Source: Batillaria attramentaria
Lineage: Eukaryota > Mollusca > Gastropoda > Batillariidae
Reading direction: 5' to 3'
Length of the DNA stretch: 64,000 nt
NCBI GenBank assembly: GCA_018292915.2
Contig: JACVVK020000198.1
Coordinates: 650,501-714,500, forward strand
This document shows positions 41,631 to 51,840 of this stretch, in pieces; the stretch's first letter is position 1, and each line of letters begins with the position of its first letter. The notes beneath the pieces are model-generated. The model worked only from the letters and a program-made list of their open reading frames with translations. It made no database searches and was not told the DNA's origin. The translations under genes and the position numbers were made by a program.

Positions 41631-42137
41631 TCATGGTAGCGCAGTGAGCGCAATTTCCCCACCGTGCACAGAGGTACTTTCCACTGAAAGACTCTGTGCC
41701 CCAGAGAGTGGCAAGAAGGTCTCACGAGTTGTCCCTACAGTGATTTTCATCAAGGGACATAACTTCTCATTTGATAATGACACGGCACTCTCTGGGAACT
41801 TCTTCCTCTCCTCCTTCATGGCGACCATCTGCTGGTTATGGCGTTGCTCTGTGTTCGTTGTCTCCTGGACATACATGGCGTCCTTATCCACCATTTCCTT
41901 CAACATAGTTTGGTACTGTTGTTTCATGTCCGCCTGACCCGCTAGGAACTTGTTCATCATATCCTGGACCATCTCTTTGTCTTGGGCCATGACGGACTCT
42001 TGCAGCTCCTTCTGAAGGGTTTGTAGGCACTTCTCAAACGTTCGTCTTCCTTCCTCCTCTGATTGCAGTTTCGCTTGTTCAGCGGCTATTCGTATTCTCC
42101 GTTCTGCCTCATACGGTTTTGTGCTTCGGGGCCCCAT
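41631..42137 (-). CDS. Short coiled-coil paralog with odd C-terminus (cluster member 2)
   Basis: The frame encodes 168 residues starting MGPRSTK. Residues ~10-115 are collinear with the protein at 60883-62967: EGRRTFEKC against EGRQIMEKC, FLAGQADMKQQY against FLASQADMKQQY, and EQRHNQQMVAMKEERKK against ERRHDKHMEMMKEDRER. After KEERKK the coiled coil stops and ~50 residues of mixed composition follow to the stop. A 3' acceptor (gactcgtttcag) ends at 42172, 34 bases before the ATG. Pro at residue 3 would weaken any myristoylation. It is either a truncated decaying copy or a short functional form. I favour truncation. Confidence 0.65.
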   Translation of the reverse strand: MGPRSTKPYEAERRIRIAAEQAKLQSEEEGRRTFEKCLQTLQKELQESVMAQDKEMVQDMMNKFLAGQADMKQQYQTMLKEMVDKDAMYVQETTNTEQRHNQQMVAMKEERKKFPESAVSLSNEKLCPLMKITVGTTRETFLPLSGAQSLSVESTSVHGGEIALTALP

Positions 42138-42421
42138 CCCGAGAACGTTGTGATGCTAGCCTATGGTTAACCTGAAACGAGTCAAATAGTATTCCTGTAA
42201 TTCGGGTTTGTTTGATCGGCCATGCAGAAACTGTGACATGGGTGCTGTTTGAGACGAATTCCATTTGATTCTAATATGTTCAGCATTACAAGAGGAACGC
42301 AATAAGTTCATACAATTTCGGTAATCTACATTCAGCCTTTGTACATTGTTAGAACTAAATCGAAAAACGTTGCCTTTGGTCTAGCAAAGTTGCCTTTGGT
42401 CTTTGAAAATGAGCAAGACAG

Positions 42422-42422
<1 letters not shown>
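42138..42422. other. Short intergenic or intronic stretch
   Basis: Probably the first intron of the gene ending at 42137, judged by its acceptor. Confidence 0.35.
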
Positions 42423-42471
<49 letters not shown>

Positions 42472-42671
42472 TGTAGTGTAGTGTAGTGTAGTGTAGTGTA
42501 GTGTAGTGCGTGCGTGCGTGCGTGCGTGTGTGTGTGTGTGTAGTGTAGTGTGTCTGTGTGTGCGTGCGTGCGTGCGTGCGTGCGTGTGTGTGCGTGCGTG
42601 CGTGCGTGTGTGTGTGTGTGCGTGCGTGCGTGTGTGTAGTGTAGTGTGTCTGTGCGTGCGTGCGTGCGTGC

Positions 42672-42738
<67 letters not shown>
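42423..42738. repeat. Compound (TG)/(TGTAG)/(TGCG) microsatellite
   Basis: A 316-bp alternating purine-pyrimidine tract: TG runs at both ends, (TGTAG)n near 42469-42507, then TGCG blocks. A ~100-bp internal duplication centres on 'tagtgtagtgtgtctgtg' (twice). Confidence 0.95.
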
Positions 42739-42739
<1 letters not shown>

Positions 42740-43281
42740 TCAATATTTGTAGCACCGCGTTTTTCCAAAATGAAAACGTGATAGCACCGGAAAAACGCTT
42801 TGGATTTTCAGTTGTCGGTTCGAAACACTGAACGGGGGCGTTTATCAACAACAAACTGTGTGTATGTAACGTGTATACTACGTGTATTTAATGTGTATGT
42901 GATTTGACATGTATTTACCTAATGTGTATGTACGTAAGGCCACTCTGCTGTTGTGAGGCGCCCAGAGCTCCAGCAGGTTGCTGTAGTAGTAGTAGTAGTA
43001 GATCATGAGAAACGGACTTGTTTCTAATACGTTGCGACAATCTGAAGACGTGTGTATGCTCAAGTTTTAGAATAACGGCTTTAGATGAGAACTGTTGTTG
43101 TAACTTTTGAAGAGCGGTATAGCAACAGGAAAAAAAATGTCTAGTTTGATCGCCCCAACTGGATACCGATAGATACGCCAAAGGCCGCTGCGCAAAGCGA
43201 GAAAGGGGAAATCCCGTTGGGCGTGCCCTCACTAAAGCAAGAGCAGTGCTACGCGATATGCGCGAGTTGGCAAAAAGCCAG
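42739..43281. other. Intergenic, no supported gene
   Basis: A short (GTA)n run lies at 42983-43000. Nothing else was assigned. Confidence 0.45.
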
Positions 43282-43681
43282 GGGCCGGGGTCATGAAGCG
43301 TTAGTAAGGGATATACTAACATTATTAGCGCTACGAACGATTTCGGTAAGATACTCGGGGGTCATGTAGGCTTAGTAGAGCGCTTTTGTTCGTAAGTGTG
43401 TTCGTAACTTTACGTCTGCCTCCCCCCGCTCGTAAGTGTGTTAGTAGCTACTAAAGGTCAACAAAAATTACGCAAATCATTACAAATTACAAAAATCATC
43501 ATCCTGCCAGTGCGGAGTCTCTTGCACAGGCCGTTCACTCGAGTCCTTTCCACCTGGTCATACCCATTATCATGTTTCAATCATCGTCAAATTACCGAAA
43601 TGATGAAGGCGCTGATCATCACTTGTAAAGACACTGAAACACGAACAAGAAATACCCCCACCTCCCACCCCCACCCCAACA

Positions 43682-43713
<32 letters not shown>

Positions 43714-44688
43714 ATACATCGTCTCTCCCGCTTTCTCCTATGCCTCTCCACCCGGCAAAACAGACCAATACAAGATGTTGCGGAGAAACTATTTACAGTA
43801 GGCCCACATGTCAACTACTAAGCTATTTTCCAATGTGCCTTGCAGTGTAACAGAATACAAGTTCTGTCTTAAAGAAATAGACGGATCTAGATCTAAACAT
43901 GGAGACACCAGCACAAGTTTTTCTCGATTCTCCCGCACACCACATGATCTCATCCATCGTTTCTCGCTGAACTTTAAACAATCATACATCATTTAGTGAT
44001 TTAAAAGAAGAACCCCCCCCCCCCCCCATTAAAACAACAACAACGACGGAACAAAGTACTGCGGCTTACCTTGTATGCCATCCACCAAGCTGGAATTTTC
44101 GCCCTGGATGTCACAAACGACATCCACAAACCATGGCATCTCCTCATACGCACCGCCACCGGTAGGAGGGTTCTTTTGTTTCTTAAGAAGCTTGTATGCG
44201 TTCGACTTTAAGTCGAACCACTTTCGCTTTATTTGCTGCACGGTTCGTGCACAACCGGAGCCACGTGCGTTCACCCGTTCGGTTATCAATACCCACAGCT
44301 TGTTCTTCTTCTTGGCCGGCCGTGATCGCTCCACCCAAGCTCCCGAATAAAACAGCACTGTGCTCCTTGATAAGTTCAAGAAGCAGTCTCAGTTCTGCAT
44401 CGGAAAAATTGATCTCTCTTTTTTCTTCTGTTTTCTTTGGCCGCTGTCAGGCTCGCCTGGCTGCTGTCGCACGAAGCCATTTTGACTATGGCATTTCGGG
44501 AAAATCCGAATGTGCTAAAAAAAGTGGCGGATCTTTGTGAGTAGCTAAGAACGCGCTTACTAACGCTTCGTGACCCCCAAATTTTCGTTCGTAAATGACG
44601 TTAGTAGCTACTATCGTTTTTGGCTTACTCACACTTTTACACAAAGAGTTACGAACACTTCTTACTAACGCTTCATGACCCCCAGCCC
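43282..44688. mobile_element. Inverted-repeat DNA transposon with Myb/SANT gene (Harbinger-like)
   Basis: A perfect 19-bp inverted repeat, GTCATGAAGCGTTAGTAAG, lies at 43290-43308 and, complemented, at 44661-44679. Each copy sits inside GGGC(C/T)GGGG-type termini. Diverged internal copies ('gggggtcatgtaggcttag' at 43358 and the complement of 'cttactaacgcttcgtgac' at 44556) make nested subterminal repeats. The interior carries a Myb/SANT-like gene on the minus strand. Myb-like proteins accompany the transposase in PIF/Harbinger elements, but no DDE gene is present here, so it is non-autonomous. Confidence 0.7.
44080..44420 (-). pseudogene. Myb/SANT-like DNA-binding domain, frameshifted
   Basis: The first part reads NFSDAELRLLLELIKEHSAV then LFG in one frame. 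The rest continues in another frame as RPAKKKNKLWVLITERVNAR, RTVQQIKRKWFDLKSNAYKL and PPTGGG. Together they follow the Myb_DNA-bind_5 style trihelix of NAIF1-like and Harbinger-associated proteins, with the aromatic core residues of each helix. A frame change near 44330 separates the halves, so the copy is dead. It is enclosed by the inverted repeats at 43290 and 44679. Confidence 0.7.
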
Positions 44689-45007
44689 AGAGACACTTGA
44701 CTTCCGCACGCTAGATTACACACGTAAAACCATCAAAAATCTGAATCTGCGCAAGTTCACCGAGAAAGAAATAGAGGAGGGGGGGGGGGAGGGTGGAGAG
44801 GCACAGGGATTGGGTTCGAAGCATATAAAAAAATACCTTCCATAAACGTGTCCTTGCGAAGACAGGCACGGAATGAAAGACATTGTTCAAAAGTTCTGCA
44901 GATCATGCTGAAATACTGAATCAATTATTTTTTTGTAAATATTTGTGCATTCGAACCCCGTGTAGGCATGCGGCGTGGATAGAGACTGCTTGTGCGTGTC
45001 TGATCGT
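44689..45007. other. Intergenic, no supported gene
   Basis: A G-rich run lies near 44779-44790. Confidence 0.45.
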
Positions 45008-45017
45008 GTGTGTCTGA

Positions 45018-45109
<92 letters not shown>

Positions 45110-45110
45110 A

Positions 45111-45143
<33 letters not shown>
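45008..45143. repeat. (TG)n then (GA)n microsatellite
   Basis: About 45 TG units are followed by about 15 GA units. The same TG/CA-GA pairing occurs at 15266 and 26538. Confidence 0.95.
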
Positions 45144-46532
<1,389 letters not shown>

Positions 46533-47119
46533 ACGCCCGCACACAGAGTCACATTCTCGTGCAACAGTGACCACACAAGTACGCTAATCGCTTGGCAAAC
46601 TGAACTCCAAAGCAGGATTTAATACAAAAGCATTTCCAAAGTCGAAGAACGTCCAGTACAAAATATATTAAAAAAATATGTGCTTGCAACTGACACACGG
46701 GGTGGGGGAGACAATTAATACACACTGCAATAAACACACACTGCACACATTCTACCATATTATATCACACATGAATAACAATAATAAATAAACTAAATAA
46801 TAAAAGGAATGTACGGAAATAACCAATGAGTGGACCAGAATTTTGGAATACTTTTTACCCTTGTAGGCAAAAAACAGTAAAGCGGAAATTCAATTTTCTA
46901 GTATCTTAATTGTCGTCGTAAATATAAGACATTTTCCCTTTCAATGATAAATCAGAAAACGTATCACACGCCCACATATCGAGATCTGGTATACTTGTAC
47001 CATTTACTTGTGTTCTGTTTTCCCAAGAATGAAATATTAACTGAATATTAACTGAATGACTTGGTTATGACATATATGGTTCACCACTAGTTTCGTGCAT
47101 TGGCTTCCAGGACACTGTC
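46533..47119. other. Intergenic, AT-rich
   Basis: No supported gene; possibly includes 3' untranslated sequence of the locus at 47120-47448. Confidence 0.4.
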
Positions 47120-47448
47120 CTATTTTCTCCTCTCCAGTTCTCTCATGAGTGCTTGGATTTCAGCGTGGTGGCGTTGTTTCATCTTCATCTCTCTTTCCTC
47201 CATCTCGCACATCATTTCCTGTGATTTTCGCATTTCATGATGACGTTCTTCTTCCATCGCCCTCTGTCTTTCGTTCATTTTCATCTCCATCTGCTGCATT
47301 CTTTCTCTCTTTCTCGTCTTTCAACGTTGAGTGCTTCTTGCAGCTCCATCTCTCTTTTCTTCATCACCATCTCCATCCTTCGCACCTCTTCCTCTCTTTC
47401 CTCCAAAGCCCTCTTTAACCTCTCGATTTCTTCCCTTTCCCGCGACAT
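47120..47448 (-). pseudogene. Small frameshifted coiled-coil paralog (cluster member 3)
   Basis: From ATG at 47448 the frame reads MSREREEIERLKRALEERE and EVRRMEMVMKKREMELQEAL for 55 codons to a TGA at 47281. The coiled coil resumes in another frame just upstream of that stop (RMQQMEMKMNERQRAMEEER, HHEMRKSQEMMCEMEER, HHAEIQALMRELERRK) and ends at TAG 47120. One small indel near 47305-47320 explains the break. A possible acceptor (cttcatacttacctag) lies 13 bases before the ATG. About 109 residues would result without the indel. It could also be a sequencing error in a GA-rich stretch. Confidence 0.68.
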
Positions 47449-47516
47449 TCTTCTTGGCTACCTAGGTAAGTATGAAGTGTTACTAGTAAGCAGTCAGTGC
47501 GCTCTGCTTGCAAATG

Positions 47517-47520
<4 letters not shown>

Positions 47521-47560
<40 letters not shown>
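47521..47560. repeat. (TC)n microsatellite
   Basis: About 20 TC units, just upstream of the small paralog. Confidence 0.95.
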
Positions 47561-47561
<1 letters not shown>

Positions 47562-48893
47562 GTTTAAATGTCTGGTTTCATTCACGAAGGAACGCCTTGT
47601 CTGGAAGGAAACGTACGGTATTAAAGTTAGGAACAAACAGTATCTACAAAGGATGAATACGAACGAAGGGAAGGGCAAATGTTATTATTAAACTAACATT
47701 GTTATCATATTCAGGAATGTTTGTATGATTAGTTTCCAGTCCATTGCATTTGCAATTTCCCATACGGAATGGAACCACCTGCATGGAATATTTTACACAC
47801 GGGCCAGTATAAAGTCAAGTCATTTTATTCCCCATCAACACCCCCACCCCCCACCCTCAGGTGGCAGAGGAAAAGAAAAAGGAAACTAAATCAAACATAT
47901 ACAAATTAAGTACATATATACGTACATGCCTAATATGTACATACATGTATTTGTCTTAATTACGAAGCCGTCTTCAGTCTGTTCAATCCTTTAAACCGTT
48001 TACGAGTACCAGAGACACAAGATTAGCAACCTAGTTACCACGACAAGACAATGTAATCCTATATGAAAAATCTCTAAAATAACCATTTAGGAATAAGGAA
48101 ATTCTAATAAGAACCAGAAACGTCGAAACAAAATGCCATCACCCGTGTGAAGAACAAAAAAACAAACTTCACCACGACAATAAAATATACATCAAAACCG
48201 TAACCTTTAAAAATATGTTGAATCTGAAAGCTCAGTTATGCAAACCTGTGTACCGGAAAACAAAATTTGACAACTATTTTACTATCAAAAACCAAAGGAA
48301 AAATCAATCGCGAAAAGGAAACATGCTACACAAAGAGGCTGTCTAATAATAAAAAAATAATGATAATAACTGTGTATTATGTGGGCGCTTTACCCAATTT
48401 CTTGAATTGGCTTAAAGAGCCGCGAGCTGAACCCATCAGACACACTCGCGTGTGTACATATTAACAATGTACCTATTGTCTAATAGATACAGATACAATT
48501 TACCACATGTGCAAAAGTGGTTCTCGTTAGGTAGGTAAACCCCGTTTTAAACCTTTCTCTACTTGCGACAATACAATTACCAGGTACAGTCACCAATACC
48601 TTCACCTTCATCTCCCCAAAGCACACTCAAACTAAAGGGTTGCTCGTATCCAGCAATATAAACGGAATAAGTACGTATTATTTATCACAAACGGATATTT
48701 TCATCGACTGGCAAAAAGAAAAAAGTATAAATGTCTCAAAATACATGCTTCATGCGAAGCTAGATGGGATTCTGTGTACGTTACTGGGTGCGAAAGCGTA
48801 TCCGACATGGAATTTCACACAAATCAACTAGGAATAGCACACGATGTGTTTCTTTGCTTCAAATATGTTACTGAAATGTGTTATTCGGGAATT
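47561..48893. other. Intergenic, AT-rich
   Basis: No supported gene; it lies between two cluster members and may include untranslated parts of either. Confidence 0.45.
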
Positions 48894-49904
48894 TTATTCT
48901 GTCTGATTGCCGTAGTGCGTGTGAATGCGTTCCATTTCTTCCTTCATCGCCTGGAACATCTTGTCGTAGTTTCTCTGCATCCTTTCTCTCTCCTCTGTCA
49001 TTGACTGCAGCAGGCTATCGTAGCTTTTCTGCATTCTCTCTCGTTCCTCTTTCATATCTTCATGCAGTGCCTGAATCTGGTTCTCATAATTCTTTTGAAT
49101 TCTCTCCATCTCTTCTCTCATGGACTTGATGTGGTCGTCGTGAGTTATCTGGATTCTTTCTCTTTTCTCTCTCGCTTGTTCTTTTATAGACTCTAGCTGA
49201 GCTTCGTGGTGTTCTTGCATCCTGGTCATTTCTTCTTTCATCGTTTTGATCGTGTTGTCAAAGAGAGTTTGCATTCCTTGCTTGTCTTCTTTTGCCTGGT
49301 CTTTCAAGGCCTGCATCTGTGCCTCATAACTCCTCTGCTTCCTGTCCATCTCTTCTTTCATGGACTGGAGCTTGGTGTCGGTGTTGCGTTGTATGCGTTC
49401 AATCTCTTTCTCCATGTAATCTTTGACTGTTTGCAGCTGTGCCTCGTGGTCCCTCTGCATTCTATCGGCGTCTTCCTTCATGAGCTGGACTTGGTTGTCC
49501 TGGTGTCTTTGCATCCACTCTCTGTCCCTTGCCATCTGTTCTCTCAGCGACTGCATTTGATTAGCGTGATCTTTTTGCATTCTTTCTCTTTCCTCTTTGC
49601 TTTCCTTTTTCATTTCTCTCATTTGCTCGTCATGATTTCTCTGTAAGTTTTTTTTCTCCTCTTTCATTTCAAGGTTCACAATTTGAATTTGTTCGGTGTG
49701 TGCCTTTTTCATTCTTTGTATTTCTTCGTTCATCTCTTGCTTCACTGCTCTAACTCTAGTATCATGATTCTCCTGCATCTTTATTTTCTCTTCCGAAAAG
49801 AGCCTCTCTTTTTCCATCATCTGGCAAATCAAGGTTTTGTTCTCTTCTTTCAGGCGTTCCATTTCTGCCCTAGACCAATCTTGAGACAGGCTTGTATCCG
49901 ACAT
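48894..49904 (-). CDS. Coiled-coil protein of alternating 18/22-residue repeats (cluster member 4)
   Basis: 336 residues from MSDTSLSQDW to TAA at 48894. After a ~45-residue head the whole protein is a regular helix of repeats that end in (R/K)(M/I)Q. Four 22-residue units (for example KDHANQMQSLREQMARD then REWMQ) are followed by a strict alternation of 18 and 22 residues: RHQDNQVQLMKEDADRMQ (18), RDHEAQLQTVKDYMEKEI then ERIQ (22), RNTDTKLQSMKEEMDRKQ (18), and so on, ending in two 18s. These lengths equal 11+7 and 11+11, the hendecad and heptad steps of coiled coils. A 3' acceptor (atttattcaaacag) ends 2 bases before the ATG. There is no signal peptide or membrane segment. Homologs may be labelled trichohyalin- or golgin-like by composition alone. 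Confidence 0.85.
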   Translation of the reverse strand: MSDTSLSQDWSRAEMERLKEENKTLICQMMEKERLFSEEKIKMQENHDTRVRAVKQEMNEEIQRMKKAHTEQIQIVNLEMKEEKKNLQRNHDEQMREMKKESKEERERMQKDHANQMQSLREQMARDREWMQRHQDNQVQLMKEDADRMQRDHEAQLQTVKDYMEKEIERIQRNTDTKLQSMKEEMDRKQRSYEAQMQALKDQAKEDKQGMQTLFDNTIKTMKEEMTRMQEHHEAQLESIKEQAREKRERIQITHDDHIKSMREEMERIQKNYENQIQALHEDMKEERERMQKSYDSLLQSMTEERERMQRNYDKMFQAMKEEMERIHTHYGNQTE

Positions 49905-49906
49905 GA

Positions 49907-51840
49907 CTGTTTGAATAAATATGATTTACTTATTTTATTATTGTTTGCCCTGATCTGATTTAGATTTTAACAAAATGTGAGACGAAGCTCCTACAGTTGT
50001 TCGCCTTATTTTCAGTCACTCTACTTTCCAGCTTACGTTAGTGGTTGGTATCAGGGTCGCTGCTTCCGATCTTTTGGGCAGACAATCCAGTCCGGATGTT
50101 TCGAAAAAAGTTGAACCATGAACTGCCCTGTAAAAATCGTAAAAAAAAGTAATCTAGCATGATCTTCCAGTCACCATTTAGGACCTCACACACGAAACGC
50201 TCATCCAAGTCATATGGCACAAAAACATCACTGGATGAGCTGTAACTCAAGGGGACAGCAACACATTCATACATTCAGTAACCTGCTGAAACCAAGCGGT
50301 TCTGCTTTTATTTACGATAAGCAGCCGGTATGGGTGAGGGCCTAGTGTGACGTCAACGATCGGGAAAAAAACTAGAAAATAATGCCACGCCGAGGCGGTG
50401 AAAAAGCCCCTGCCCAGACATTTTCCATTTCTAGCGGCTCTCCCACCTCCTCTTCGGTAGCAGCACCATCGGGTGGTGTATTTTGAAGGAACAAAAGTAT
50501 TTTTAGAAAAATTCATTTTTCCTATACTTACCGGATGGCGTTACTCATAGGACCCCCCCCCCCCCCCCCCCACTCCTCCTTCCCGCTCGCCGAAGGGAAT
50601 CAACTTAGTTGCCTCCCTTGAGCTGCTGTCAAAGCTACGGAAGGCATAGGCTGGTTTTTGCGTGGCATTTCATCTAAGTCCTGTGACTTTGACCCCTGTT
50701 CAACGGTAACCAGATCAAATAGGCTTCTGTGGAGTACGATAATGAACATACACACCAAAAAAGGTGTTGACTGGTTAATCACAATAATCGCAATAATCAC
50801 CTTCCCATTTCGTGGGCAGAGGCATCACAAAATGTGTCAAACCACCCTTTTCACACACATCCCTAGTACATTCCGCAACCGATTACTCAAACTTAAAGGT
50901 TTTCACTACACAATACGCCATCTACGGAATTATATTGATTTCCAGCCTTACAACTACAGTTCAGTTAAACAAACGCCTCTGTACATGTGTACATATTGTT
51001 GAACACTATAGTCCTTAACCCTGGCGTGCGGCGAGCTAGTAGCTAGCCACCGTATGATGCCGGCATGGGAAATGGCCGTGCTATATAATGAAACATTTTG
51101 TTCAAGCTGGGTTGTGTCTTTTTGCAAGACACTACCAGATGAGAGTTCTTGACGATTTGAAAAAAGAATATGTACTCCCTTCCTATTGTGCCATTTTCCG
51201 ATTCGAAACATGCGAAATTGCTAGGAAAATGGCACAGAGGGGGTTTTGTTTGCTTAGGGTTAGGTTTGTTTTGTTTTGTATTTGGTTTGGGGCTTTTCTG
51301 ATTATTTGTTGTTGGTATTTGGTTTGTTTTTGTTTAGTCTGTTTTCATTTACTTTAGTTTTTTTTGTTGTTTTTGTTTTGTTGGGGTTTTTGTTTTGTTG
51401 GGGTTTGTTTTTGGTTGTTGTTGTTGCTTTGTTTGTTTGCTGTTGTTGCTTTGTTTGTTTGCTGTTGTTGGTTGGTGTTTGTTTTGTTTTGTTTGGTTTT
51501 TTGTTTGTTTGTTTGTTTGTTTGTTTGTTTGTTTTGTTGTTCTTTTTTTAGGGGGGGAGGGGGGCGTTGGGGGCATAGGTAAATTTTAGCTTTCGTGCTC
51601 CTGCCATTGACGTATGCAGAAGAGAGTAGCCCTTGTTGAAGAAGGGCATAATGTAAAGGACGTTTTAGTGATAACATCCACCACTTTCGTTGCCAGTTTC
51701 TGCCTCATTGCGATTTACAATAAAGAATGTTAAGTTGGAAGCACGGAGTGTGCGTATACATTCATTAGAAAGTCGCTGACAACTGTTTGCGTACGCCTGT
51801 AAACTCCCCCATGATATTTTGATTGGCAACTTCTGCTGGT
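49907..51840. other. Non-coding between cluster members 4 and 5
   Basis: The part next to 49907 is intronic by its acceptor. A C20 run (50551-50570) and a ~300-bp T/G-rich low-complexity tract (51240-51560) lie further right. Apparent reading frames inside the tract are not genes. Confidence 0.55.

Noticed and set aside
42355..42854. Long His/Thr and Cys/Val frames
   Set aside because: Direct translation of (TG)n, (CA)n and TGCG repeats on both strands. The same applies to frames at 8.6-9.3, 15.1-15.5, 19.5-20.1, 45.0-45.2 and 46.0-46.6 kb.
50038..50274. 78-codon minus-strand frame before cluster member 4
   Set aside because: It is not supported by splice signals or similarity, so it was left out as chance.
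51240..51582. Val/Leu/Phe-rich frames that look like membrane proteins
   Set aside because: Translation of T/G-rich low-complexity DNA; the hydrophobic look is composition only.
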